A DNA stretch of 34,596 nt from a virus, in IMG/VR virus record IMGVR_UViG_3300036863_000032, positions 1 through 34,596 of that record. One strand, 5' to 3'. The notes under the pieces were generated by a model that did no database searches, had not been told where the DNA came from, and saw only the letters and a program-made list of their open reading frames with translations. Of the stretch, positions 21,444 to 27,395 are shown piece by piece. The translations under genes and the position numbers were made by a program. Within the stretch, counting starts at the first letter, position 1. Each line of letters begins with the position of its first letter.

Positions 21444-21928
21444 CCCTACAGGAGTGTACCGCGATCCTGGCGCCGCTCGCCTTGGCATTACGGGCTGACG
21501 TCGACGATCCGACGTTCCGGGTCTACCACCAGGACTTGCGTGATCTGCCCGGGCCGTTACTTCAAGCGGCGGCACACGTCGCCCGGCGCGATCCGGGGCG
21601 GAAGTTTTTCCCGACGGTTCCAGAGCTCCGGGCGCTCTGTCAGCAGTGCCGCGTGGCGATTCTCGAAGCGCATCCCTACCGACCAGGCGACTGTTGCAAC
21701 GGCACCGGCTGGCTCGAGTCCGAGTTGAACGGCGTGACGTTCGCGAAGCGATGCGACTGCTGGCGGAGATGGGTAAACGAGGTGAACGAACTCCAATCCG
21801 GGCGGCGCGTGAAGCGAGCGCAATTGCCGGCGGGCGAGGCGCTGGTGGGGCCGGCAGCTGTGCAGTCCATTACGGATCGCGTGGTGGCGATCGTGCTGGC
21901 CAAGACGATGCCGGGGGCGGACCGATGA
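21440..21928 (+). CDS. Possible helicase loader/replication accessory with zinc motif
   Basis: A 162-residue protein. The first 75 residues are helical, with LRADVDDPTFRVYHQDLRDL and a helix ending FFPTVPELRALC, reminiscent of phage loader/inhibitor proteins. Residues 85-112 have CCNGTGW, then CDCW, a DnaJ-like or zinc-binding cysteine cluster. The end is basic then helical. Directly overlapping the replication-organiser-like gene suggests it acts with it at the phage origin. No ATPase motif is present, so it is not a full loader of the DnaC type. Confidence 0.5.
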   Translation: MTLQECTAILAPLALALRADVDDPTFRVYHQDLRDLPGPLLQAAAHVARRDPGRKFFPTVPELRALCQQCRVAILEAHPYRPGDCCNGTGWLESELNGVTFAKRCDCWRRWVNEVNELQSGRRVKRAQLPAGEALVGPAAVQSITDRVVAIVLAKTMPGADR

Positions 21929-22059
21929 CCCTCTGCGGCGCGCTGAAATCGGTGAGCGGTCGGCTCCCGCTGGCTTGCAACCAACCTGCAGGCCATGCCG
22001 GACCGCACGGCATCTCACGGCCTGGCATGCCGGCGCATGTGCGGTGGGAGAAGGTATGA
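21925..22059 (+). CDS. 44-residue Cys/His-rich small protein
   Basis: Starts at ATG 21925 in an ATGA overlap. It has CGA near residue 4, then ACNQPAGHAGPHG, the Cys-x(n)-Cys-x(4)-His-x(3)-His spacing seen in many very short phage and actinobacterial proteins thought to bind zinc. The next gene overlaps its stop. Function unknown. Confidence 0.55.
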   Translation: MTLCGALKSVSGRLPLACNQPAGHAGPHGISRPGMPAHVRWEKV

Positions 22060-22307
22060 AATCAACGTGCGGTTGGCGGCGACGCTGTGTGTGCGGAAAA
22101 TTGTTTACCGATAAGCACGGCGACCAGTGGCAGTGTGTCACCTGTCGTCCGAAATTATCGCGCGAGGTTGCGCCCCCGCTGCCGGACGAGGAACGCTGGC
22201 GCCGGTGGTTGCTGGCGCAGCTCGAGCCGTACCTTGGGCTGACCGTGAACGTCAACGATTTGATTCTCCACTTGCGGGAACAAGCGAGCAAAGGAAAAGC
22301 GGCGTGA
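22056..22307 (+). CDS. 83-residue zinc-ribbon protein
   Basis: Begins at ATG 22056 after GAGAAGG. The N-terminal region has CGWRRRCVCGK (residues 5-15) and CVTC (27-30), providing four or five Cys for a zinc ribbon. The remainder is helical with an amphipathic C-terminal segment. Located among replication and recombination genes; it could be a DNA-binding accessory. It overlaps the start of RusA. Confidence 0.55.
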   Translation: MKSTCGWRRRCVCGKLFTDKHGDQWQCVTCRPKLSREVAPPLPDEERWRRWLLAQLEPYLGLTVNVNDLILHLREQASKGKAA

Positions 22308-22753
22308 AGCTGGAGTTCGTCGTCCTCGGTATCGCCAGGCCGAAGGGCAGCACGCGCGCCATCATGCGCAAAGGCATGAAGTACCCGGTCGTGACGTCTG
22401 ATAACAGGAGCGTGAAGGGCTGGGAAGAATCCGTCCGTGCGGCCATTCAACAGCGCGCAGCTGGCGTGTATTTCACTGGGCCGGTCTCTGTTCGCATCGC
22501 GTTCTACTTGCCGCGTCCGAAGTCGCTGCCGAAGCGCGTTCAGGATCACACGAAGAAGCCGGACATCGACAAGCTCGCGCGCGGGTCTCTCGATGCGATG
22601 AAGGGCGTGCTCTGGAATGACGACGCACAGGTGATCGAGCTCCATGTGACGAAGCAGTACTGCCACGAGCAGCCACAGGCGGCTATTGAAGTGTTCGGCA
22701 TTGAGGCGACTAGGAACAATGGCCCTGCATCTATTCTCCATCACGCTCTTTGA
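22304..22753 (+). CDS. rusA: RusA-type Holliday-junction resolvase
   Basis: A 149-residue protein beginning at GTG 22304, after AAAGGA. RusA-family features are the early VLGIARPKGSTRA strand-turn, a central RIAFYLPRPKSLPKR strand, and the signature KPDIDKLARGSLDAMKGVLWN, written here in part: KPDIDKL (about 83-89) followed by DAMKGVLW and NDDAQV. The Asp residues in the KPDxD and DD motifs are expected metal ligands. RusA resolves four-way junctions made by phage recombination and helps tidy DNA before packaging. Length is close to the usual 120-150 residues. Confidence 0.85.
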   Translation: MKLEFVVLGIARPKGSTRAIMRKGMKYPVVTSDNRSVKGWEESVRAAIQQRAAGVYFTGPVSVRIAFYLPRPKSLPKRVQDHTKKPDIDKLARGSLDAMKGVLWNDDAQVIELHVTKQYCHEQPQAAIEVFGIEATRNNGPASILHHAL

Positions 22754-22928
22754 CGAGAAATCGCCCGGGCGCCAATACAAGGTGGCGCTCTGGGCCGGCG
22801 ACCGCGAGAACGCGTATCGGCGCGGGATGGACTGCGGGCGTGTATTGAGTATCGAACGACTGACGGGGACGTGGCCGCTCGACGTGGCGCGGACGCCACG
22901 CACGCGACAACGCGATAAGGAAAGCTGA
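22719..22928 (+). CDS. Small protein overlapping RusA, unknown function
   Basis: A 69-residue protein from ATG 22719, preceded by AGGAAC, sharing 35 bases with the end of rusA. It looks beta-strand then helix: LHLFSITLFDEK, YKVALWAGDREN, ending in an Arg/Lys-rich tail. No known domain. The overlap is longer than usual here, leaving moderate doubt about the start. Confidence 0.4.
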   Translation: MALHLFSITLFDEKSPGRQYKVALWAGDRENAYRRGMDCGRVLSIERLTGTWPLDVARTPRTRQRDKES

Positions 22929-22934
22929 GGAGGC

Positions 22935-23669
22935 GTGACGCCGTATTACGAGCAAGGCGGGATTGTCATTTACCACGGAGACTGCCGAGACATCCTCCCA
23001 CAGCTCGGGCCGGTGGACCATGTGATTACAGACCCGCCGTATGAGGCGGAAGCGCATTCGCTGGGCCGCCGGGCATTCAGCGGCAAGTCTAGCGCCGCGC
23101 ACCCTAAAGGGATTGCTGAGGAGCGCCCGCTGGACTTTGCCGCCATCAGCGATGACGACCGAAAGCTGGCCGGCAAGCTCATGGCCAATGTGTCGCGCGG
23201 ATGGGTTCTGGTGTTCTGCCAAGTTGAGGCAGCGATGCTCTGGCGGGATGCGCTCAAGCCCGCGAAGTACATCCGGACACAGATTTGGCGCAAGCCAGAC
23301 GGGGCGCCGCAGTTCACCGGGGACCGCCCAGGCATGGGCTACGAAAGTATCGTGTCGTGCTGGGCTGGGAATGGTCGCACGTGGTGGCACGGAGGTGGGC
23401 GGCACGGCGTGTATGAGCACATGACCGTGAAAGCTGCCAGCCATCAGACGCAGAAGCCAGAGCAGTTGATGTGCGATCTGGTGTCTCTGTTCAGTAATGC
23501 CGGCGAAACCATCCTCGATCCCTTCATGGGCAGCGGCACCACGTTAGTAGCAGCGAAGCGGTTAGGCCGGAAAGCCATCGGCATCGAGTCGGAAGAGAAG
23601 TATTGCGAGATCGCCGCTCGCAGGCTGAGCCAGGGCGCGCTGAATCTGTTTGCGGAGGTGTCGGCATGA
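22935..23669 (+). CDS. DNA N-methyltransferase (amino-group type)
   Basis: A 244-residue enzyme beginning at GTG 22935 with TGAGGAGG upstream. Catalytic motif DPPY is at residues 33-36 and the SAM-binding DPFMGSGTT at 195-203; the DPPY-before-FxGxG order fits beta-class adenine-N6 or cytosine-N4 methyltransferases. HQTQKPEQLM (170-179) is the usual substrate-loop region. It may protect phage DNA from host restriction or mark it for regulation. The recognition site cannot be inferred. No cognate restriction enzyme gene is visible, so it appears solitary. Confidence 0.85.
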   Translation: MTPYYEQGGIVIYHGDCRDILPQLGPVDHVITDPPYEAEAHSLGRRAFSGKSSAAHPKGIAEERPLDFAAISDDDRKLAGKLMANVSRGWVLVFCQVEAAMLWRDALKPAKYIRTQIWRKPDGAPQFTGDRPGMGYESIVSCWAGNGRTWWHGGGRHGVYEHMTVKAASHQTQKPEQLMCDLVSLFSNAGETILDPFMGSGTTLVAAKRLGRKAIGIESEEKYCEIAARRLSQGALNLFAEVSA

Positions 23670-24055
23670 CGGATGTCTTCGATGACGTGATCGCCGAACG
23701 CGACGCGCTGCGCCAGCAGGTCGCCATGCTTACCCGAGAACGAGACGAGGCGCGCTACCTTCTTGATGCCGTCACTGAGGCGTCATACGGGCGAGAGGTA
23801 TCTGAGTTTGCGAGGTCATTTGGGCCAGTGCTGCGAATCGCCGATGTGGTCGTGAAGGATCGAGGGAAGACGAACGAGATTAACGTGCTGACGCGTGAGA
23901 ACCGTGCATTGTTGACCAGGGTCGCCATGCTCACCGATGCCCTGGAGAAACATGGACGGCACAATGCGCCCTGCCCGGCTCGGTACGAAGTCGGCGCGGT
24001 GTGTAAGTGTGGACTTGAGGCCGTCGTCGCCGCCGCCCGTGGGGAGCGAACCTAG
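23666..24055 (+). CDS. Coiled-coil protein with Cys/His C-terminal motif
   Basis: A 129-residue protein from ATG 23666 in an ATGA overlap. Residues 10-35 and 72-95 form charged helices with heptad pattern. The end has RHNAPCPA, then CKCGLEA, a small Cys/His motif common at the C-termini of phage coiled-coil proteins. It may bind zinc. Its final codons and stop are part of a repeated DNA segment described separately. Confidence 0.5.
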   Translation: MTDVFDDVIAERDALRQQVAMLTRERDEARYLLDAVTEASYGREVSEFARSFGPVLRIADVVVKDRGKTNEINVLTRENRALLTRVAMLTDALEKHGRHNAPCPARYEVGAVCKCGLEAVVAAARGERT

Positions 24056-24069
24056 ATGACGACAGACCA
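24042..24069 (+). repeat. Stop-start junction repeat, copy 1
   Basis: Contains GGGAGCGAA followed by CCTAGATGACGACAG and ACCA. The core carries the TAG stop of one gene and the ATG start of the next. Related copies lie at 24412-24440 and 24593-24620. Confidence 0.75.
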
Positions 24070-24094
24070 AGCAAGACGAGGAGTGATTCGATGA
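24056..24094 (+). CDS. 12-residue peptide MTTDQARRGVIR
   Basis: ATG 24056 begins within the junction repeat and the frame ends in TGA at 24092, overlapping ATG 24091. It could be a leader for the next small gene, or a remnant left by exchange of small ORFs at the repeat. Confidence 0.3.
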   Translation: MTTDQARRGVIR

Positions 24095-24255
24095 ACAGGC
24101 TGATGCAATGGTGGCCATGGATCCGGTTTCAGAGGCCGATGTACGGGAAGCCAGATCGGCGGTGGTTCTGGACGCCGGTCACGTATCGGTTCGGCCATGG
24201 CGGCTGGGTCTATCTGTCGATCGCATGGCTCTGGCGCTTCAGGAACGGTGCATGA
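24091..24255 (+). CDS. 54-residue Trp-rich small protein
   Basis: ATG 24091 follows GAGGAG by seven bases. The peptide is unusually rich in Trp and Arg: MNRLMQWWPWIRFQ, then DRRWFWTPVTYRF and YLSIAWLWRF. This may bind membranes or be a structural micro-protein; I know no family. The stop overlaps the next ATG. Both the ribosome site and coupling support expression. Confidence 0.5.
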   Translation: MNRLMQWWPWIRFQRPMYGKPDRRWFWTPVTYRFGHGGWVYLSIAWLWRFRNGA

Positions 24256-24365
24256 ACGCGAAGAGTTGGAAGCAGCTAGAGAAGCTGGCGGCGCGATGCA
24301 CAGATGCGTTGCGCAACCCGCGTCGGCAGTCGGAGCACATCTTTCGCGGATGCCGACGGCTCTGA
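24252..24365 (+). CDS. 37-residue basic peptide
   Basis: Begins at ATG 24252 in an ATGA overlap. It is helical and basic, with two Cys residues. The coupling to the Trp-rich protein supports translation. No family known. Confidence 0.35.
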   Translation: MNAKSWKQLEKLAARCTDALRNPRRQSEHIFRGCRRL

Positions 24366-24411
24366 CGATCCGTGGATCAACAACGGTGACGCTCCATGCC
24401 AACGCTGCGAG

Positions 24412-24440
24412 GGGGATCGAACCTAGATGACGACAGGCGA
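24412..24440 (+). repeat. Stop-start junction repeat, copy 2
   Basis: GGGGATCGAA followed by CCTAGATGACGACAG and GCGA. It differs from copies 1 and 3 at a few positions outside the core. ATG within it starts the zinc-ribbon gene at 24427. Confidence 0.7.
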
Positions 24441-24606
24441 TCCTCCGGAGTTCTGTCCGTTTTGCGCCAGTCCGCTTCATGTGGTTCGGCACATTATCGC
24501 CACGATGTACGAAACGATGTGCGAGTCATGCGAGCGCACAGCGGTGATTTCAATCGACGATGCGCAGGAATTGCCATCAGCGGCCATCCGTAGGGAGCGA
24601 GCCTAG
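24427..24606 (+). CDS. 59-residue zinc-ribbon protein
   Basis: The ATG lies inside copy 2 of the junction repeat. FCPFCASPL (residues 9-17) and CESCER (32-37) give two Cys pairs for a small zinc ribbon. The end is acidic, followed by an Arg-rich tail encoded by copy 3 of the repeat. The zinc motif makes this more convincing than most of its tiny neighbours. Confidence 0.55.
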   Translation: MTTGDPPEFCPFCASPLHVVRHIIATMYETMCESCERTAVISIDDAQELPSAAIRRERA

Positions 24607-24620
24607 ATGACGACAGACCA
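24593..24620 (+). repeat. Stop-start junction repeat, copy 3
   Basis: GGGAGCGAG followed by CCTAGATGACGACAG and ACCA. One base different from copy 1 over 28 positions. It ends the zinc-ribbon gene and starts the next small frame. Confidence 0.75.
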
Positions 24621-24696
24621 GAAAGACGATCAGTCGCGCGGGGTTGATGGTCAGCCCACGGGCGTTCGGCTGGTCAGGATCTACCGCGCCCAGTAA
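24607..24696 (+). CDS. 29-residue peptide starting MTTDQ
   Basis: ATG 24607 starts in repeat copy 3, giving the same MTTDQ start as the frame at 24056. The rest is polar. It has no clear ribosome site beyond the repeat's AGGGAG. It may be a remnant of repeat-mediated exchange. Confidence 0.3.
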   Translation: MTTDQKDDQSRGVDGQPTGVRLVRIYRAQ

Positions 24697-24711
24697 CGAG
24701 GCGATTCGCAC

Positions 24712-24828
24712 ATGAGACGAGGCGGTTATTGGAGCAGCGGCGGCTATTCACACGAGCGAGCCGTCCGTAATTGGAATGCGCATCGCTGGTTCCGCTACAT
24801 GCTCGCGATGGGGGCACGGACGCTATGA
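24712..24828 (+). CDS. 38-residue basic aromatic peptide
   Basis: ATG 24712 encodes an Arg-, Trp- and Tyr-rich peptide (MRRGGYWSSGGYSHERAV, then WNAHRWFRY). Its stop overlaps the next ATG at 24825. There is no strong ribosome site. It resembles the Trp-rich 54-residue protein in composition. Confidence 0.35.
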   Translation: MRRGGYWSSGGYSHERAVRNWNAHRWFRYMLAMGARTL

Positions 24829-25010
24829 CCAAGAAGCGCGGGGAACGGCATACGGTGCTAATTGACTCGTTGGAACGTGTGATGTTCCCATTCCAAGAGT
24901 CCGAAGAGGAGCAGGAATCATTCACGGACATTGGCCGCCAGCGAGTCGATGCATGGCTGGACGATTTACTACAGCGCCCCCAGGAACAGCCAGACCAGGA
25001 GACGCGATGA
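24825..25010 (+). CDS. 61-residue acidic small protein
   Basis: From ATG 24825, overlapping both neighbours by four bases. The N-terminus is basic, the rest strongly acidic and helical (PFQESEEEQESF). No known domain. The overlap chain supports it as a real member of the operon. Confidence 0.45.
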   Translation: MTKKRGERHTVLIDSLERVMFPFQESEEEQESFTDIGRQRVDAWLDDLLQRPQEQPDQETR

Positions 25011-25198
25011 AGCGGCAGCAGAAAGACGAGCCTTCGGACGCGGACGTCATCGCGGCCATAGACGAACTCGCCGACCGGGCGAAGCGAAGTGGAATCGGCA
25101 CGTCAGGGCACGCATGGGGCCGATTGGCGGAGGTCGATAGGCTCGCACACTTACTGAAGACGGCGCTGACTCGCCCAGCTCCCCGTGGGGAGGAGTAG
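25007..25198 (+). CDS. 63-residue helical small protein
   Basis: From ATG 25007 in an ATGA overlap. Mostly charged helix, with ADVIAAIDELADRAKRSG in the first half and a second helix around LAEVDRLAHLLKTAL. No recognised family. It belongs to the string of short early genes. Confidence 0.45.
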   Translation: MKRQQKDEPSDADVIAAIDELADRAKRSGIGTSGHAWGRLAEVDRLAHLLKTALTRPAPRGEE

Positions 25199-25201
25199 CG
25201 C

Positions 25202-25489
25202 ATGAGCGACTGGCAACCGACAGATAAGCCGAATCTGGATTTGTATCCGCCGCCCGGCAAGCCTTCGAACCCTCCGACGTGGGAAGACATCGAGCGGCTG
25301 GCGTTGCACTACCCGGTCGCGCACGACGCCGTCACGATGGTGCGGCGTGGCGACTGGACGCGTGAGCAGGCCCTGATCGCGCTCGCCTATGCGCTGGCCG
25401 ATGCGTTCTCGCGGCTGTTCAAGGCTGAAGCGGACCGACGCATGCTGGAGCCGCCGCGGCCGTTTATCGTTCCGGAGCCTCCGCGATGA
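25202..25489 (+). CDS. 95-residue early protein, unknown function
   Basis: Starts at ATG 25202, three bases after the previous stop, behind GGGGAGGAG. The N-terminus is Pro-rich (LYPPPGKPSNPPTW); residues 30-80 form helices with an Arg/Glu surface, and the end is Pro-rich again. It does not match a function I know. The strong ribosome site and overlap with the next gene support expression. Confidence 0.55.
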   Translation: MSDWQPTDKPNLDLYPPPGKPSNPPTWEDIERLALHYPVAHDAVTMVRRGDWTREQALIALAYALADAFSRLFKAEADRRMLEPPRPFIVPEPPR

Positions 25490-25674
25490 CCCTTGCTGAC
25501 CGAAAGCAAGAATTGTTGCGAGCGATTCTGGCCGACATGCGGGCGGCCTCCGATGCGGTAGACGAGGCCAACGGCACGTCTGACTACAACGCGCGGCTTG
25601 TCGCGCTGGCGTTGATCGCGCGGTATTACCTGCGGACGATAGATGAAGTGGAGAACGGCGATGACCCCTGCTGA
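25486..25674 (+). CDS. 62-residue helical early protein
   Basis: From ATG 25486 in an ATGA overlap. It is helical and charged throughout, with a Tyr-Tyr-Leu-containing second helix, ending NGDDPC within the left copy of a 17-base repeat. The last codons may thus have been altered when the adjacent leftward cassette arrived. No known domain. Confidence 0.45.
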   Translation: MTLADRKQELLRAILADMRAASDAVDEANGTSDYNARLVALALIARYYLRTIDEVENGDDPC

Positions 25675-25678
25675 CGTG
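25662..25678. repeat. 17-base direct repeat, left copy
   Basis: TGACCCCTGCTGACGTG, identical to 26254-26270. The copies flank the leftward two-gene cassette exactly at its left end. In the right copy this DNA encodes the beginning of the gene at 26253. Confidence 0.85.
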
Positions 25679-25816
25679 CTACTTGATTTTGCCGTCGGCG
25701 TATCGCTGGAGCAGCCAGAGGATGAGGCCTCGGAGCGAGCGGCCTTCACGGGTCGCCCGCTCCTTGACGCGTGCCCAGAGATCGGTATCGATATCGCGCA
25801 GGATGTACGCGGACAT
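25679..25816 (-). CDS. 45-residue ribbon-helix-helix-like protein
   Basis: Read leftward from ATG 25816 to TAG at 25679-25681. It begins MSAYILRDIDTDLWARVKER and continues with REGRSLRGLILWLLQRYADG. The pattern of aromatic/Leu, R-x-I-D, LW-x-R-x-K, x-EGR-(S/T), helix, x-YA matches the antisense protein at 15066-15278 almost position by position, so the two are probably homologous. The plan is that of an Arc/CopG-type DNA-binding dimer. Its ATG directly follows the stop of the 103-residue gene. It may control that operon or act as an antitoxin-like partner. Confidence 0.65.
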   Translation of the reverse strand: MSAYILRDIDTDLWARVKERATREGRSLRGLILWLLQRYADGKIK

Positions 25817-26128
25817 TTAGAGCCACTCTTCCGCCGCGAGCAATTCAGGGCAATCTGGCGCCCCGCAGGAGCACCCTGCAGGATGGCCGACCTCGGTCAG
25901 TGTGGCGAGTGCGGAACTACCGTCGCTATCGGCCTCAAGCGCCTCAGTCGTCTGGTAGACGTAGATGCGCATGTCGTCGCCCCGGGTTGCATCCATCTCG
26001 GCGCGGTCTACGTTTGCGACAGCGGCAATGGCATCAAGTGCGGCCTCTACGGTCTGGTGCTCGAGGTCGCCGCGTGCGGCGAGGATTGAATTAAGTGAGC
26101 CGGCGGAAATGTGGTAAGTGGTGGCCAT
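25817..26128 (-). CDS. 103-residue leftward protein with Cys-rich end
   Basis: Starts at ATG 26128 with CAGGAG a suitable distance upstream on the reverse strand. The N-terminal 75 residues are mixed helix and strand and acidic; the end contains CSCGAPDC (about 86-93), a probable metal-binding motif, then an acidic helix. It is the first gene of a two-gene leftward unit with its own promoter. No known family. The rightward frame over the same bases lacks family features and is probably a shadow. A role with the downstream ribbon-helix-helix protein is inferred. Confidence 0.6.
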   Translation of the reverse strand: MATTYHISAGSLNSILAARGDLEHQTVEAALDAIAAVANVDRAEMDATRGDDMRIYVYQTTEALEADSDGSSALATLTEVGHPAGCSCGAPDCPELLAAEEWL

Positions 26129-26176
26129 CTGCTCTCAACTCCTGAAGGAAGCCGGCGTGAGTGCCTGACAGGAGAG

Positions 26177-26205
26177 ATGATAGCTAAATGATAACCATTA
26201 CGCAA
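26177..26205 (-). promoter_or_regulatory. Leftward promoter for the antisense cassette
   Basis: On the reverse strand TTGCGT (26205-26200) and TATCAT (26182-26177) are separated by 17 bases. The segment is AT-rich against a GC-rich background. It would start transcription about 40 bases before ATG 26128, giving the leftward pair independent expression. Confidence 0.55.
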
Positions 26206-26252
26206 TCAAAATCATCACGCCTGTGTAAGATTTCTGAAGAAAGGGCGAAACC

Positions 26253-26441
26253 TTGACCCCTGCTGACGTGAAGGCGCTTGAAACGTTGCGGGACGAGATG
26301 CGGCAATGGCTGGACCCTAACGGCTGGGTAGTGGACGGTGATCAGCCAGACGTGATGGTTAGCCGCTGGGCTGACGACCTCGACGCCCTCCTCCAAAGAT
26401 GGGAGATGCCGAACCCACGGCAGCCGCTGACAGATGAGTAA
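26253..26441 (+). CDS. 62-residue early protein with TTG start
   Basis: Starts at TTG 26253 behind AAAGGG. It is an acidic, Trp-containing helical protein ending WEMPNPRQPLTDE. Its first codons lie in the right copy of the 17-base repeat; the left copy at 25661 has ATG in the same place, suggesting the original gene start was displaced or duplicated when the cassette was acquired. The same WEMPNPRQPL segment occurs in the gene at 26675. Confidence 0.5.
   Translation: MTPADVKALETLRDEMRQWLDPNGWVVDGDQPDVMVSRWADDLDALLQRWEMPNPRQPLTDE
26254..26270. repeat. 17-base direct repeat, right copy
   Basis: Identical to 25662-25678. It occupies the first codons of the gene at 26253. The interval between copies contains only the leftward cassette and its promoter. 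Confidence 0.85.
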
Positions 26442-26487
26442 CCCCACATGAGCACCGCGATTTCTGGCGTTCATCGTTTGGAACATA

Positions 26488-26496
26488 TGCTAAAAT
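26488..26496 (+). promoter_or_regulatory. Possible extended -10 promoter before packaging genes
   Basis: TGCTAAAAT has the TG extension and a TAAAAT -10 box in a locally AT-rich stretch. There is no convincing -35. It could start the transcript for the small frameshifted gene, TerS and TerL. Confidence 0.35.
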
Positions 26497-26544
26497 CGAT
26501 GGGCGCTAAAGCCTGTACATACTGCCAGTTCGGAGGGATTCGCA

Positions 26545-26678
26545 ATGCCATTGAAGTCAGGAAGTAGCCAAAAACCATCAGTCAGAATATCCGGACTGAA
26601 ATCTCAGCCGGCAAGCCACGCACGCAGGCAATTGCGATCGCGCTGAGCAAGGCCGGCAAGGGACGGCGCGGCAAGTGA
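26545..26678 (+). pseudogene. Frameshifted small basic phage protein
   Basis: ATG 26545 follows GGAGGG. The first residues MPLKSGSSQK match a common family of short phage proteins that continue with an N-I-x-T-E-(I/M)-x-A-G-K-P-x-x-Q-A-I-A-I-A pattern. Here that continuation is present but one frame behind: after the five-A run at 26570-26574 the other frame reads TISQNIRTEISAGKP and then QAIAIALSKAGKGRRGK, ending at TGA 26676-26678. In the literal frame the protein stops at 26646. The shifted stop overlaps the next GTG, as expected for an intact operon. A missing A, a sequencing error, or slippage on the A-run could explain this. Confidence 0.55.
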
Positions 26679-26953
26679 CTCCGAAAGTTTTCTTCGACTT
26701 CGAATTTCAGTTTAAGTCCGGCGAGGCGCTCCATGTCACCGCAGAAGAAGGGCGCGATCTGATTGCGGCCGATGCCGAGCGCGTCAGACTCGAGTTACGG
26801 CTGAGCGAGGACTGCGTCGAGGAAATTATCGTCCATCGCGCAGAGCTGGCCTACATGCGCACCACCAAGCGTACTGTTCAACCAGAGACGCCAGTTGATA
26901 CGCGACCATGGGAAATGCCGAACCCGCGCCAGCCGCTCGGTGCCCCGGTGTAA
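26675..26953 (+). CDS. 92-residue protein, unknown function
   Basis: Starts at GTG 26675, overlapping the shifted-frame stop of the preceding gene. It begins FFDFEFQFKSGEALHV, suggesting beta strands, has a central acidic helix with DLIAADAERVRLEL and ends WEMPNPRQPLGAPV. That C-terminal motif is shared with the gene at 26253 even though the rest differs. No known family. It ends just before TerS. Confidence 0.45.
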   Translation: MTPKVFFDFEFQFKSGEALHVTAEEGRDLIAADAERVRLELRLSEDCVEEIIVHRAELAYMRTTKRTVQPETPVDTRPWEMPNPRQPLGAPV

Positions 26954-26960
26954 CAGACCC

Positions 26961-27395
26961 ATGGCGAATCTCAAGCGGAAAGCCTTTATCCGCGCCTATT
27001 TAGGCGACGCACACGGCAACGCCACCGAAGCCGCGAAGATCGCTGGCTATAGCGAGAAAACAGCTGGGCAGATCGGTTTCAAATTATTAAAACACCCAGA
27101 GGTCCAACGAGCCCTCAGCCGAGTCGTACAGCGAGTCGACTCCAGCACCGAGCGTTGCATTGCGAATGTCAGCGCGATTGCCAACCGCGACGCCCCAAAA
27201 GCTTCAGCCCTCGATATTCTCAAAGCCAACGAACTCCTCCTGAAGGTCAACGGCGCCCTCCGCGACCGCCAAGGCGACAGCCGCGTCATCGTCAACATTG
27301 GTTTCCTCACCAGTGCCGCGATAGATGACCGAGCCGTGGTTGTCATGCCGCCATCTGGGCATATTGGGTCGCACGAGGATTCAGAGAACAGGTAA
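26961..27395 (+). CDS. terS: Terminase small subunit
   Basis: A 144-residue protein from ATG 26961. Residues 7-55 match the DNA-binding domain of TerS (Terminase_2 type): FIRAYLGDAHGNATEAAKIA, then GYSEKTAGQIGFKLL and HPEVQRAL. The middle is a helix expected to mediate ring assembly. It recognises phage DNA at the packaging start and regulates the large subunit. TerL lies about 500 bases downstream with one small gene between, which is slightly farther than common. An in-frame earlier start would overlap the neighbour and lacks a ribosome site. Confidence 0.75.
   Translation: MANLKRKAFIRAYLGDAHGNATEAAKIAGYSEKTAGQIGFKLLKHPEVQRALSRVVQRVDSSTERCIANVSAIANRDAPKASALDILKANELLLKVNGALRDRQGDSRVIVNIGFLTSAAIDDRAVVVMPPSGHIGSHEDSENR

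Noticed and set aside
21557-22903. Reverse-strand frame of 448 codons
   Set aside because: It covers at least four credible forward genes including RusA and lacks recognised motifs. High GC readily produces such open antisense frames.
24042-24620. CRISPR-like interpretation of the three junction repeats
   Set aside because: Spacing is irregular and the repeats contain gene stops and starts; they fit coding junction recombination better.
25643-26089. Forward 148-codon frame opposite the cassette
   Set aside because: The leftward frames have a promoter, ribosome site, adjacent stop-start and a clear paralogue at 15 kb; the forward frame has none of these.
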